Shown here: in pieces, positions 6,781 to 17,256 of the stretch
Numbering within the stretch: the stretch's first letter is position 1
Layout: every line of letters starts with the position of its first letter
Assembly: GCA_946626605.1 (NCBI GenBank)
Contig: CAMOUL010000002.1
Location: 124,001-188,000 of the forward strand
From: an uncultured Bacteroidales bacterium
GTDB taxonomy: Bacteria; Bacteroidota; Bacteroidia; Bacteroidales; Paludibacteraceae
Direction: 5' to 3'
Length of the DNA: 64,000 nt
Position numbers and translations under genes: made by a program
Notes under the pieces: model-generated
What the model saw: only the letters and a program-made list of their open reading frames with translations
Databases searched by the model: none
What the model was told of the DNA's origin: nothing

Positions 6781-9700
6781 AGCACGACCTTCTTTTCCGT
6801 CCATACTTCTTTGCCTTTCTCGTAGCGGTAGAGATAGACGCCGCGCGTCATCTGTCCTTCGCTCACAGGCATACCTTGACTATTGTATATCTGCACCCGC
6901 GCAGGTGCATCTTCGGGGCCTTCAATCTCGATGATATTCGACCAGATGCTGCGGCCGTCGTTCAGGTGAACGTTCAGCTGGAACACGCCCTGTAACTCGT
7001 TATGCTCGGAGTAGTCATCGCCGGTCGCACCGGGGATGGCTTGCTCATTCTTGTACCACTGGAACGCCGTCGCCGTCTGCCCCGGGAAATAGTTCCGCAG
7101 CGCCACGTTATTACAAAGCAGCTGCCAGTCGTATTTATTGACGATGATCTGCCACAATTTCTCGCAATGGAACGTATCCAGACGCAGCACATAGTTCGTA
7201 CCGGTACACTCCGTCCATTTCGGGTGTGGCATTTCCCGTTCCTGCGTCTCTGCTTGTTCAAACACAAAAGTCTGACCGCCTATCGTCCACGTAAAAGGCA
7301 TCAAAGTGTCGCAAACCGTGGTGTCAGCGGTAATAGTCACCACATTGGGACAACACACTTGTGTACCTAAAGTCAGTACACGGATCAAACTGTCACAGCC
7401 CCGTTGATCCTTATACAGAATCTCATAGGTAGCAGGTTCTGTAAACAGCGTATCCCGCCACGTAAATGGCATCAGCGTGTCGCAGACCGTCGTGTCTGCC
7501 CGTTCGGTCACTACCTCCGGGCATGGCGGCTCAGGTGGTTCGGGCGGTTCGGGTTTCTCGCAATGGATGGTACTGAGCGTATAGACGTGCTCTATACTGT
7601 CGCAGTCCCGCGGACTCTTCTCCATCCATCGTTTCTCGCCTGCTTCTTCAAACACCATTCCCCACCATGTAAAAGGCATCAAGGTGTCACAGACGGTGGT
7701 GTCAGCCGTAACGGTTAATACCTCCGGGCAAGGCGGTACAGGCGGTGTCGGCGGTTCCGGTGGCTCACACTCGTTGACGCTCAGCAGGAACGGATCGCTT
7801 ACGGCTCGACAGTTGATGCTCTCGATATTTCCATCGCCGGAAACGGCTACTTTATACCAACCAGAGTCTGCTTTCTGTATAGTATTGAAAGCAAGGATTT
7901 CTCCGTTGAAACCGGACATTTCTGACCATGTGACGCTATCCGCCGAGTGCCACCATTTATAGGCTAAAGGTTCCGCAAACGTACCATCGTTGGTAAAGTT
8001 GGCAGTGAGGGTTGTTGAGGCGTTTGTACACACTTCCGTCTCTCCTTCTATCGTCACCGGCGGTGCGCACAGGTGAATCTCGATGTCGTCCAGTACAAAG
8101 TCATTACCGCTACCGTTTATGGGTACATTATTAAAAATGGTGAGTTTCACACGAGAGATGTTTTCCGGCACGGTGAAGTTCATACCGATGAGCCGCCAGT
8201 GTGCAGAATACTGCCAAGACGAATTATCTCCGATGGATGCGGAGTCAAATGGTATATCGCCAGTGTCGTAGGTTGCCAGTTCGGTCCCCGAAGAGGGATC
8301 GGTCAGCACAAACTTCATCCGCGGATAGATATCATCCCTGTTAGGGTTCATATAATGTCCCCAAGTCATGACATTCGCTACATAAGCGGAGAATGTGAGA
8401 CGCGAACCGGGGCAGAGACCTTCTATCGTGGTGGTATAGAAAGGCGCATTGTCCCCTCGTCCGTCTATCTGTAAGAGATAGCCTTTTGTCTTGTCGTTCG
8501 GATAAGTGTGGTCATCCATGATATGCCACTGAATCCCATTTTGGTATCCTTGCTTGGTTACCAAAAACTTTCCGCTACTCATTCCGCTTGTCCGGCTCAA
8601 ACAGGGAATATAATTGGAGGACATACCGGGTACAGCTGCCCGCGCAGCGTCGGCATCAGAAATCACTTCCGGATCATCCGGGTCATTACCGCCGAAATCC
8701 TCCCGGAAGAGGAGTATTCCGTCGATGCAGAGATCCTCCGTACATTTGTTCACTTTTAGTAGGAACGGATCGCTCATGGCACGGCAGTTGACGTTCTCGA
8801 TATTTCCGTCTCCAGAGACGGCTACTTTGTACCATCCCGAATCGGCTTTTTGGATAGCATCGATACTCGGATTTTTACCGATGAAATCGGGTCTTTCTGT
8901 CCATGTGATGCTATCCGTCGAGTGCCACCATTTGTATTCTAATGGTTCGGCAAACGTACCGTCGTTCGAGAAATTAGCGGTGAGGGTCGTAGAGGTGTTT
9001 GTACATACTTCCGTCTCTCCCTCTATCGTCACCGGCGGTGCGCAGAGGTGGATCTCGATGTCGTCCAACGCAAAGTCATTGCCGGATCCATTGCGCGCGA
9101 CGTCATTGTAGATATACATCTGAATCGACTCGATACCATCGGGAACCACGAAGTTCATACCGACCAACTGCCATTCTGCCGATAACTGGTTATCCCGCGC
9201 ATATTTCCAAGTCTCCGGCGTGCCGTACCGCCAGTCGGGCTGGATGTCGCCGGTGGATTTCTCGGCCAAGACGGCGCCGGTAGTCGGGTTCTTGAGCACA
9301 AATTTCATGCGCGGAAAGACATAACTGCCGCCGAAATAATCGAGCTGTCCCGCATAGTGCGCATTGACCACATAGGCGCTGAAGGTTAGTTTGCTTCCTG
9401 CGCAAAGTCCGTCTATGGTCTTGCTGTAGAACGGCTCTGCGCCGCCCATTCCGTCCACCTCCAGGAGATAACCTCGGGTCTTGTCATTGGGATAAGTATG
9501 GTCATCCTGCCGATGCCACTGAATGCCGTTTGACCAGCCTTCCTTGCGTACCGTATAATTACCGCTGCCCAATCTGTTGCCGGAGTTGTGGTACTGCGAA
9601 CTCATACCCGGTACACTCAGCGAACTCACCGCCGGATCGTTCGGGTCATTTCCTCCGAAATCCTCCCGGAAAAGGAGTGTCCCGTCGATGCAGAGTGGCT

Positions 9701-10757
9701 CTACACATTCGTTCACTCTCAGTCGGAAGGGTTCACTCATCGCACGGCAGTTGACGCTCTCGATATTTCCATCGCCGGAGACGGCAACTTTATACCAACC
9801 CGAATCGGCTTTTTGGATAGCGTCAAAGCTGAGGATTCCTCCGTTGAAATCGGCGATTTCTGTCCATGTGACGCTATCCGTAGAGTGCCACCATTTATAG
9901 GCTAATGGTTCGGCAAACGTACCATCGTTGGTAAAGTTGGCAGTGAGGGTTGTTGAGGCGTTTGTACATACTTCCGCCTCGCCCTCAATCGTTACCGGCG
10001 GTGCGCAGAGACGGATCTCGATGTCATCGATGGCAAAGTCGTTGCCGTTATACTGCATACAAGCATTCTTGATGATCAGCTTGATCGCCGTTCTACCCGG
10101 CGGCACCGTGAAATTCATACCCACCAGGTTCCAATGCGCCGAGTTCCTCCATTCACCGGTCATCCCCTTATAACTTCGATCGACAGGAATAGGACCGGTC
10201 TTATAAGGGGTTGTGATCTCTGAACCTGTCTCCGGATCAGCCAGCACAAAACTTAACTGGGGGTCACCATTATTTCTATTTACGTCGTAGGAATAAGCGG
10301 TGGTTACATTCACGGCGTACGCAGTGAAGGTCAGCCGGGATCCTTCGCATAGGCCATCGATGATCGTCTCATAGATGGTAGCACCATCCGTCCTGCCATC
10401 GATCTCTAAGAGGTAGCCGCGGCTGTAGTCATTGGGGTAAGTGTGGTCGTCCATAATGAACCAGTGTGAGTAACTATACCCTACAGAGTTACGGTATCCG
10501 ACTTTGGTTACGAGGTACCGACCGCTACCCATGCCCGTGCAGCCTGGTCTGCCGTTGCAATGAGCGGTGTCGTAGATCTGCATGTAACTGCTAGTCATGC
10601 CCGGGACAGGATCCGTACCGGCTACCGGATCGGACGGGTCATTGCCGCCGAAATCCTCCCGGAAGAGAAGCGTCCCATCCATGCAAAGCGTCTCCTCCTG
10701 CGCCATCATCGGCAGCGCAAGCGCCAAACATAGTACTATACATAAGATCCGTTTCAT
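6777..10757 (-). CDS. Large secreted repeat protein with T9SS type-A C-terminal domain
   Basis: A 1326-aa protein starting at the ATG at 10757, which gives a clean signal peptide (MKRILCIVLCLALALPMMAQ). It contains three tandem modules of about 320 residues, beginning near residues 24, 356 and 674. Each opens with LC-x-DG-x-LLFREDFGGNDP, continues with a jelly-roll-like region and ends in an Ig-like segment (VTIEGE...ADSGWYKVAV). Three shorter repeats (ADTTVCDTLMPFTW) follow near 1010-1150 with proline-rich linkers. The C-terminus (VQIYNSQGMPV ... YLYRYEKGKEVWTEKKVVL) is a classical T9SS type-A sorting domain. The protein is presumably a surface adhesin; the ligand is unknown. Its stop overlaps the barrel gene. 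Confidence 0.8.
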   Translation of the reverse strand: MKRILCIVLCLALALPMMAQEETLCMDGTLLFREDFGGNDPSDPVAGTDPVPGMTSSYMQIYDTAHCNGRPGCTGMGSGRYLVTKVGYRNSVGYSYSHWFIMDDHTYPNDYSRGYLLEIDGRTDGATIYETIIDGLCEGSRLTFTAYAVNVTTAYSYDVNRNNGDPQLSFVLADPETGSEITTPYKTGPIPVDRSYKGMTGEWRNSAHWNLVGMNFTVPPGRTAIKLIIKNACMQYNGNDFAIDDIEIRLCAPPVTIEGEAEVCTNASTTLTANFTNDGTFAEPLAYKWWHSTDSVTWTEIADFNGGILSFDAIQKADSGWYKVAVSGDGNIESVNCRAMSEPFRLRVNECVEPLCIDGTLLFREDFGGNDPNDPAVSSLSVPGMSSQYHNSGNRLGSGNYTVRKEGWSNGIQWHRQDDHTYPNDKTRGYLLEVDGMGGAEPFYSKTIDGLCAGSKLTFSAYVVNAHYAGQLDYFGGSYVFPRMKFVLKNPTTGAVLAEKSTGDIQPDWRYGTPETWKYARDNQLSAEWQLVGMNFVVPDGIESIQMYIYNDVARNGSGNDFALDDIEIHLCAPPVTIEGETEVCTNTSTTLTANFSNDGTFAEPLEYKWWHSTDSITWTERPDFIGKNPSIDAIQKADSGWYKVAVSGDGNIENVNCRAMSDPFLLKVNKCTEDLCIDGILLFREDFGGNDPDDPEVISDADAARAAVPGMSSNYIPCLSRTSGMSSGKFLVTKQGYQNGIQWHIMDDHTYPNDKTKGYLLQIDGRGDNAPFYTTTIEGLCPGSRLTFSAYVANVMTWGHYMNPNRDDIYPRMKFVLTDPSSGTELATYDTGDIPFDSASIGDNSSWQYSAHWRLIGMNFTVPENISRVKLTIFNNVPINGSGNDFVLDDIEIHLCAPPVTIEGETEVCTNASTTLTANFTNDGTFAEPLAYKWWHSADSVTWSEMSGFNGEILAFNTIQKADSGWYKVAVSGDGNIESINCRAVSDPFLLSVNECEPPEPPTPPVPPCPEVLTVTADTTVCDTLMPFTWWGMVFEEAGEKRWMEKSPRDCDSIEHVYTLSTIHCEKPEPPEPPEPPCPEVVTERADTTVCDTLMPFTWRDTLFTEPATYEILYKDQRGCDSLIRVLTLGTQVCCPNVVTITADTTVCDTLMPFTWTIGGQTFVFEQAETQEREMPHPKWTECTGTNYVLRLDTFHCEKLWQIIVNKYDWQLLCNNVALRNYFPGQTATAFQWYKNEQAIPGATGDDYSEHNELQGVFQLNVHLNDGRSIWSNIIEIEGPEDAPARVQIYNSQGMPVSEGQMTRGVYLYRYEKGKEVWTEKKVVL

Positions 10758-10782
10758 ATGTCCGTCCAAACCTTTGCGGTTG

Positions 10783-10814
10783 CAAAGGTACTGCTTTTTT
10801 TTGATATATACAAA
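10783..10814 (-). promoter_or_regulatory. Bacteroidota-type promoter of the 1326-aa secreted protein operon
   Basis: Minus strand: TTTG, A-rich spacer ending GCAG, then TACCTTTG, 32 bp in total, ending 26 bp before the start codon. Confidence 0.8.
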
Positions 10815-10844
10815 TAATTATCTATTAATTCATTATTTTCTATA

Positions 10845-11801
10845 TTATTTCATCATCGAGCACATGCATCGTCTGCGTTGGACGGTAGTCTGACCGGGCC
10901 AAAGAGAGATTGCCACTTTTACCCCTGCCGACCACGGCCTGACGGCACTCGTCTTATCCGTACCGACCAGACCCTGATATTCGCTCATGAAGGTATAGTG
11001 ATTGCGCTCGGTAGCAAAGCCGATAGGAATATGTTTGCCCGATTTCATCGATGCAAAATCCATCGGCATCCATTGTACGTATGCTGCCACCACCAGCTGC
11101 GCTCTCTCGCTTAAACGCATGACCATACCGGCTTCCCCGTATGCCGATAAACCCAGCGGTCGGATTCTGGAACCGAATGAAGCCTCATGGCGGGGATAAT
11201 TCTCCGTCTCGAACCGTCCGGGCAGGTCATGGAGCAGCAGTCTCCATTGTTCATACCATCCCGTATGGGTCACTTCGCCTGAGAGGAGGGTATAGGTGGA
11301 TCGCAGCGGGACAGAGAGTAACGCTCCTATTGCCGCATGTAGCCCGTAGCGGGCGTCCGTACTGGCGAAATGGCGGAAACGCAGACCTATCGGCACCTGC
11401 AACAACCACATCTGCTCACGCTCCTTCCAGTCGTTGAAGGATGCCCGGTGGGTGTATTCTTCGCCCATGTAGTCTCGCAGTCGTCCGTCATCGGCACCGG
11501 TACGCCATTCCATCGGTTCGGTCAGCATGGCGGTGGTAGCGATACGCGTGAGCCGGACTCCTGTCTGCAGACCCGCTATCGGAAGGAAGAACCACGTATA
11601 GCCTGCGCCGACAGAGAACGAAGGAGAGACAAACGTCCTTCCGCCGTCTAACTCATAACCCAGACCGCCTACGCCGCCACCGATCTCTATGTCGATATAA
11701 TGGCTCGGAGAGAACGCGTTTTGCGACCAGCTCATGCCTCCTCCGGTCCCCAACAACCAGAGAACCAGCACCCATACCCTATGACTTGCGCGAATTTTCA
11801 T
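10845..11801 (-). CDS. Predicted outer-membrane beta-barrel protein
   Basis: A 318-aa protein with a signal peptide (cleavage near WSQ) and a mature part rich in glycine and alternating aromatics (YIDIEIGGGVGGLGYEL, FSVGAGYTWFFLPIAGLQTG, GLSAYGEAGMVMRL, LVVAAYVQWMPM). This is the pattern of eight to ten barrel strands and resembles the general PorT/OMP_b-brl class. It is the last gene of the six-gene operon starting at 22097 and follows the GLUG-repeat protein by 9 bp. The parallel with the other operon, which also ends in a barrel gene, suggests a role in exporting or displaying the co-encoded surface proteins. That role is inference. Confidence 0.6.
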   Translation of the reverse strand: MKIRASHRVWVLVLWLLGTGGGMSWSQNAFSPSHYIDIEIGGGVGGLGYELDGGRTFVSPSFSVGAGYTWFFLPIAGLQTGVRLTRIATTAMLTEPMEWRTGADDGRLRDYMGEEYTHRASFNDWKEREQMWLLQVPIGLRFRHFASTDARYGLHAAIGALLSVPLRSTYTLLSGEVTHTGWYEQWRLLLHDLPGRFETENYPRHEASFGSRIRPLGLSAYGEAGMVMRLSERAQLVVAAYVQWMPMDFASMKSGKHIPIGFATERNHYTFMSEYQGLVGTDKTSAVRPWSAGVKVAISLWPGQTTVQRRRCMCSMMK

Positions 11802-11810
11802 CGGTTATAC

Positions 11811-14800
11811 TTATTGTATCTTTTGTCCCGTCGCCGTGTATCGTTGATCGCCTACCACCAGCACTAATTGCCCGTTCTCGGTGATTTTTCTACACGGCAG
11901 TTGGTCACTTAGCACCTCTTCTACCCCTTGCGTGGGGTACATCGCGTAGAGACAGCTCCGATATACTGTGCCGTCCGGCGTCGTCATCTCCACCTGATAG
12001 ATGCCGTCCAGCGAAGGGTTCTCGAGGAGAAACTGGTCGGTCTCACCGCTTAGCATCACCCCGTCGCGGTACCACTGATATGCCACAAAAGTGAGTTCGC
12101 CTTCGGTGTGCATACCACTGTTATCTACATAGACCACGTCCTCTCCTTTGCGCCGTACGTAGCCGTCCAGGTTGATCGTAAAGGTCATCTTCTGCGGCGC
12201 AGCCTGCTTGCATTTCTCCGGCACGTCTTCATCGGTATAAAAGCGGATTGTCACCTCCTGCGGCCCCAGGGGCACACGCTTGGGCAGTGGTACTTCTATG
12301 ACATCCTCTTCCGGCAGAAAAGCACCGATGGAATCGCGAAAACCTGCTTCTTTGGAGGCTTGCGGGAAATAGAGGTCGAATCGCTCCGGCGTACCGCTGA
12401 GTATCGTATAGGCTATCTTCATACTGTTCTCCGTCTCGCATACGGATATCTCCGGTACGACCTCCACTGCCGGCACCGGCAGTACCTCACTCACCAGCGT
12501 CACGTCCATCGGGCAGCCTTCATGGGTCTCATCTGCGGCTACAAAATGCTCTTTGTCTCCTGTAAAACGGAAGGTCTGCGTATGTCCGTCTGCAAACGTA
12601 TAGGTGTATTCGTACGGCAGATCGCCGGCGCAGATAACAATACGCTCTGTCTTCTTCTCGGCTCTGCCGAAACGCCAGGAGGCTTTGCCTTCCGAGACCT
12701 GCCATTCGCCCTCGCAGAGGATGTTCTTTACTGCTCTTTGCAAGAAGATACTCACCGGTGCTGTCAGGTGGTACTTCCCTAACGGGATAGCGGTGTTCAG
12801 TACGGGCGCGTCTATATGGAGTGTGTCAAACGGCTTCGTGTCCGTACTGCCGCGATAGAGCAGCCAGCAATAGGTGAACACACTGCCCGCGCTGCCCTGC
12901 GCCGGCTCCTCTTCGCGGATGAGGGCGGTTATCTCGTCCGGTACGCCGGCATCTGAGCAAACCTGCAAATCAAACGGCTCAATACTGCCGGCGTTATATC
13001 CGCCGTAAATGGTGATACTCACGCTGCCCCTTGAACTCAGCCAGTCCATCAGACCCGTATCGTCCTTCACTTGGCGAGTGAAGACATACGTATTACCCGC
13101 TTCCATCAGTATGTTTTCCAAGGGCAGGGAGGTCGTGTCGCTCTCAGGGATCTCCTCTCCGTTGCAGAGCCATCGGTAGGAGTAAATCCCGTTTCCGCCG
13201 GAGACGGTGTCTGTCTCATGAATCGTTTCCATACATTCCTCAGAGCACAGGTTTCGGTTGAAACTCTCGATGGAACCGGGGTTTATTGCTTCAAACACCA
13301 CCACTACATGCGGGTTTCGGGACTCGGTCATACTGGCCTTGCACGCCTCTTCCCGGACGCTTCGCGTGAAGGTATAAGTGCCGGGTTTGTCGAAGCTGTA
13401 AGTCACCGAAGGTGTCTCCACTTGTTCTCCGTCGATATACAAGGGGTTCCGGGTGTCTTCCGGTACGGGTTTCCAGGTCCGTTCTTCTACGATCCATTCG
13501 CTCCTTTTGAGCATCCATTTATAGCGGAACACCTCTCCTCCTCCTGACGCGTCTTGAATACTCTGTATAGTGGTCGTCATCGGCAGTATGCCGTAGAGCG
13601 TGTCGGGTTGCTCTTTTAGTTCTCCCGGGTCGAACTCTTTTCGCACTTTCAGGTACAACCGCCCTTGCGAGCGGGTCCACTCGGTCTTGCATTGTACGTC
13701 ATGTACATCGCGGCGGAAGGCATAATCGCCCGGCACGTCGGTCGGCATGACCCATGCGTTATAATCCTCTTGACAGAGCCGGATAGTATCCATCGGCAGG
13801 TAGGTCTTGGTACCGTCTTCCGCGGTGATCACCGTGTCGCGGATGAGCCGGTATTGGTAGCTGTACTGCCCGTCCTTCTGCTCGTCGTCCTTGCCGCCGC
13901 TGGCCTCCTTGCCGTTGTTGTTCTTCTCCTTAAACTTTACCTCCTCCTCGTTCCAGCAGGCACTATAATACCCGTTCAGGATTCCGGCATCGAAGGCTTC
14001 GTAGCCCTTCACGATGGTATATACCTGCTTCACGGCCGGACCGCAGCTGATGGTCAGGATCACCTCTTGGTTGCCGCAAGGGCGTTTCACCAAAGCCGAT
14101 GCTCCTTTTGGGTTGGAGATATAAATAACATCCGGACTCGGCGAGTACCATTCTCCGGAACCAAAAGCCGAACTGTTCAGCCTCTCCAGACCGATACTGT
14201 TCCGCGGGCTGTTTCCTTCTGACGGCGCTCCTACACCTTCCGCACGCATGATCGGCACGGTCTCTGCATCCAGATAAACGGACTTGACGGAAAGCTCCGA
14301 GGCGATGTGGTTGGCAAAACAAACCAACTGCGGATGACTTTCATAGCCTCCTGCGGTGCACCGCCATTCATTTTCAGGATTCTCATAATAAGGGCTGAAT
14401 TCACCGATGAAATCGGACGATTTGGCGATGGCGTATCGGGTGTTGTCCGTGAGGATCGGGTCCGAACCTCCGTAACCTGTAGCGTACATACGCGTCAGTT
14501 GCTGATCGAAATAAACCATCGTCAAATTAGTCTCCGGTGCTTCGTTCTTGCCAAACAATGCGCCTACATGGTCAGATCCCTTGCAATAACCCATGTTGTA
14601 GCAGTTATCCAAAACCGCTGAGGCGTGGTTATAGCCCACCAGTCCGCCTACATGATTATTGCCGTCGGTGATGATTCCGGCGTTGTACGAATAGCTGATA
14701 CTGCCATGATTAGAGCCTACCAAGCCACCTATATTATCTCCGTTATGGGCGATGATATGCGCCATATTAAAGCAATGATGTATCTGTCCGCGGTTGGTAC

Positions 14801-15269
14801 CGGTCAGGCATCCTACATTGCTCGCCGCGTCGGTCATGATCTGCCCTTGCGCGATGCCCAGATGATGAACGACCGCCGCGTTCCCGCATTCGGCTAAGAG
14901 TCCGGCACCTGTAGGTAAAAGCGAGGAGAGAATATATAGATTGTAAATCACATGGTTGGCTCCGTCCAACTCGCCCTGAAACGGTTTGGCAGCACTGCCT
15001 ATCGGTTCCCAACTCGGAGGAGTCGCGCTGCTGCCGCCTAAATCAATATCTGCGGCCAGACGAACGGTTTTCCCGGCAAAGTCATCCGTGCGGCTCGCTG
15101 CGGCTATCCAGGCTAACTCTTCTGCAGTATGGATAGTGTATGTCTGTCCGTTGAAATCGGGCATTTGCGAACCTCCGTTCCAGGGAGTCAGACTCTGCGC
15201 AGAGGTATGGGTCGCCCCTAATACCATGCTTATCAGCACAGTATTGATCCACATAAATACGCGTGTCAT
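11811..15269 (-). CDS. Large secreted GLUG-repeat protein with C-terminal tail
   Basis: A 1152-aa secreted protein with a signal peptide of about 24 residues. Residues from about 160 to 260 hold GLUG-type repeats (NIGGLVGSNHGSI, HVGGLVGYNHAS, HVGALFGKN), found in bacterial surface and adhesion proteins. The middle is a series of Ig/PKD-like segments, several starting with a variant of NPGSIESFN or NAGSIEPFD and containing repeated cysteines. The last residues, GQLVLVVGDQRYTATGQKI, are a variant of the short tail shared by several proteins here. Gaps of 10 and 9 bp to its neighbours place it firmly in one operon. Confidence 0.75.
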   Translation of the reverse strand: MTRVFMWINTVLISMVLGATHTSAQSLTPWNGGSQMPDFNGQTYTIHTAEELAWIAAASRTDDFAGKTVRLAADIDLGGSSATPPSWEPIGSAAKPFQGELDGANHVIYNLYILSSLLPTGAGLLAECGNAAVVHHLGIAQGQIMTDAASNVGCLTGTNRGQIHHCFNMAHIIAHNGDNIGGLVGSNHGSISYSYNAGIITDGNNHVGGLVGYNHASAVLDNCYNMGYCKGSDHVGALFGKNEAPETNLTMVYFDQQLTRMYATGYGGSDPILTDNTRYAIAKSSDFIGEFSPYYENPENEWRCTAGGYESHPQLVCFANHIASELSVKSVYLDAETVPIMRAEGVGAPSEGNSPRNSIGLERLNSSAFGSGEWYSPSPDVIYISNPKGASALVKRPCGNQEVILTISCGPAVKQVYTIVKGYEAFDAGILNGYYSACWNEEEVKFKEKNNNGKEASGGKDDEQKDGQYSYQYRLIRDTVITAEDGTKTYLPMDTIRLCQEDYNAWVMPTDVPGDYAFRRDVHDVQCKTEWTRSQGRLYLKVRKEFDPGELKEQPDTLYGILPMTTTIQSIQDASGGGEVFRYKWMLKRSEWIVEERTWKPVPEDTRNPLYIDGEQVETPSVTYSFDKPGTYTFTRSVREEACKASMTESRNPHVVVVFEAINPGSIESFNRNLCSEECMETIHETDTVSGGNGIYSYRWLCNGEEIPESDTTSLPLENILMEAGNTYVFTRQVKDDTGLMDWLSSRGSVSITIYGGYNAGSIEPFDLQVCSDAGVPDEITALIREEEPAQGSAGSVFTYCWLLYRGSTDTKPFDTLHIDAPVLNTAIPLGKYHLTAPVSIFLQRAVKNILCEGEWQVSEGKASWRFGRAEKKTERIVICAGDLPYEYTYTFADGHTQTFRFTGDKEHFVAADETHEGCPMDVTLVSEVLPVPAVEVVPEISVCETENSMKIAYTILSGTPERFDLYFPQASKEAGFRDSIGAFLPEEDVIEVPLPKRVPLGPQEVTIRFYTDEDVPEKCKQAAPQKMTFTINLDGYVRRKGEDVVYVDNSGMHTEGELTFVAYQWYRDGVMLSGETDQFLLENPSLDGIYQVEMTTPDGTVYRSCLYAMYPTQGVEEVLSDQLPCRKITENGQLVLVVGDQRYTATGQKIQ

Positions 15270-15279
15270 AAAATCTTGC

Positions 15280-17244
15280 TTACTCGATGCGTTTACCGGT
15301 TATATCATAGGTGCCTTGCGGCGTAATAAAGAGAAGTCGTCCTTCAATAATGGCTTTTTGCTCTGCCCCCTCCGAGCCGGTTTCTTCTACTCCCGTAACG
15401 ACATGGTGTGCATCCGGATCCCCCGGGATGATCGGTGGTGTCGGGATCAGTTCGTTACCGTCGAACTGCAACTCTCCGCTGTAACCCAAGGTCGCAAAAT
15501 CGCCGATATACACGTGCAACGGCGCGTCATTCTCATCCAAAACAGACAATACATATGTGTACCGCGAAGCCTCATCCAGACCCGTTACCTTGAATGAGAG
15601 AGTGTAGGGAGTACTGCTTTCCGCATGGACCATGGCTGCATTTTTTCTTTCCGGAGCGGAGAAACTGATACCGAGAAGTTGTCCATGCGTTCCGAGCGTC
15701 AGTTTGCAGAAGACAGCGCCGTCCTTGTATATATCTATCTGATAGGAATGTGCGGCGGAGTCCGTCGGCCATGTAAAGTCGGCGGTCGTCTCTCCCGGAT
15801 CGACGGTTACAGAGCGTTGTATAATTTCTTCGCCGTCCAAAGCCACGATGCGGAATCGCGACCAGTATTGCGCAGACCTGTATGCCGCTACACTCCCGGA
15901 CAGCACATGTACCGTAGCGGTATCCGGCACGCCGTCAAACGTAGCATCATAGATGAGCGGCGGCTGGGAGGCATAGCAGGTGATGTCCGTTACTAACGAA
16001 TCTCCGAAGAAACAATCCTGACCGAGAATAGATACATTCTTGCCGATAACAATGGTCTGCAACTCGCTCCAGTTGGCAAAAGTACTCATCCCCGTTGCAA
16101 CCAACTTGTCGTTCAGAACCAGGTGTTTCGGGCTGGTAGACAAAGATAATTGATTGAAAACGCCATCACCTAACACGTTGAGCGAAGACGGCAAAACCAC
16201 CGTATCCAACGGACAACCCGCAAAGGCATTGTTTCCGATATTGGTTACCGAATTAGGGATTTTTATCGATCGCAACGCCGAGCAGCCGTTAAACGCTTTC
16301 TGGGGAATAATCGTCAGTCCTGCCGGCAGTCTGACGGAATCCAATGCTTCGCAAAGGTTGCATAACTGCTCCGGAATCTCCTGCAGACCGGCCGGTAAAA
16401 CCAGCTGTTTCAGCTTCTTGCAACCCGCAAAAGCACTTGCGCCGATACTCGTCACTCCTTCGGGGATATGGATTTTCTGCAACCGGGAGCAATTCGTAAA
16501 AGCACTCGCGCCGATGGCTTTGACCGTCTCCGGCAGGGTGATGGAGTCGTTGTACATAAATTTGCACAACATATTCGGTATATATTCCACCGAGTCGCCG
16601 AAAATGATATGGGTGAAATGGCACTCTCCCGGGACGTCCGATTCATACCGGACGAAATCATTTGCGTGTATCGCTTCCCAAACCATCACTTTGGAGGCAC
16701 TATTATAGTTTTCCGATCCGAAAGCGCCCCAGCCCATCGTCTTGAAGGTCTTCGGGAAGAAGACCGTGTCGCCGATGTTGGTGCAATTATAGAAAGCCAT
16801 ATCCCCGATGGATTCGAGACAATCTGACCATCTGACCTTTCTCAAAGCGGTGCAAAAAATGAACGCCTGAGTGTCGATCGTCTTGATTCCTTTGCCCAGA
16901 TTGACAGTAGTCAGCTTAGTACATTCCTGAAAGGCATAGGCTCCGATAGAGACTACGCTGTCCGGCAGCACAATCGACTGCAGGTTATAGCACCCGTGGA
17001 AAGCGTTCGCGCAGATTGAAGTGAGCCCTTCCGGGAAGGAGACGGTCTTCACATACTCCCTCTTCGGATAGTAACTCAAATCGTCCGACGTCATCGCTCC
17101 GCGGCCTTCGATCACTACATGCCCCGTGCCCGAATCCAGCGTGTACGTCAACTCCGGTCCCACACTGCCGGTATAGACCGTCGCAAAACCATTACCTGCC
17201 ATCAGAGGCAGAATAACCAAGAGTACAAAGATTGTCTTTTTCAT
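15280..17244 (-). CDS. BspA-type leucine-rich repeat surface protein with C-terminal tail
   Basis: A 654-aa protein with a signal peptide (MKKTIFVLLVILPLMAGNGFA). About a dozen LRR_5 (BspA/TpLRR) repeats span residues 60-420, with wording such as VSIGAYAFQECTKLTTVNL and VTSIGASAFAGCKKLKQLVL. A fibronectin-like segment (about 460-580) precedes the C-terminal tail GRLLFITPQGTYDITGKRI. BspA-type proteins of oral Bacteroidota bind host matrix proteins or other bacteria. An adhesive role is likely here, but the target is unknown. It belongs to the six-gene operon and lies 12 bp after a tiny membrane protein that carries a similar tail. Confidence 0.85.
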   Translation of the reverse strand: MKKTIFVLLVILPLMAGNGFATVYTGSVGPELTYTLDSGTGHVVIEGRGAMTSDDLSYYPKREYVKTVSFPEGLTSICANAFHGCYNLQSIVLPDSVVSIGAYAFQECTKLTTVNLGKGIKTIDTQAFIFCTALRKVRWSDCLESIGDMAFYNCTNIGDTVFFPKTFKTMGWGAFGSENYNSASKVMVWEAIHANDFVRYESDVPGECHFTHIIFGDSVEYIPNMLCKFMYNDSITLPETVKAIGASAFTNCSRLQKIHIPEGVTSIGASAFAGCKKLKQLVLPAGLQEIPEQLCNLCEALDSVRLPAGLTIIPQKAFNGCSALRSIKIPNSVTNIGNNAFAGCPLDTVVLPSSLNVLGDGVFNQLSLSTSPKHLVLNDKLVATGMSTFANWSELQTIVIGKNVSILGQDCFFGDSLVTDITCYASQPPLIYDATFDGVPDTATVHVLSGSVAAYRSAQYWSRFRIVALDGEEIIQRSVTVDPGETTADFTWPTDSAAHSYQIDIYKDGAVFCKLTLGTHGQLLGISFSAPERKNAAMVHAESSTPYTLSFKVTGLDEASRYTYVLSVLDENDAPLHVYIGDFATLGYSGELQFDGNELIPTPPIIPGDPDAHHVVTGVEETGSEGAEQKAIIEGRLLFITPQGTYDITGKRIE

Positions 17245-17256
17245 AGGTTTTTATGT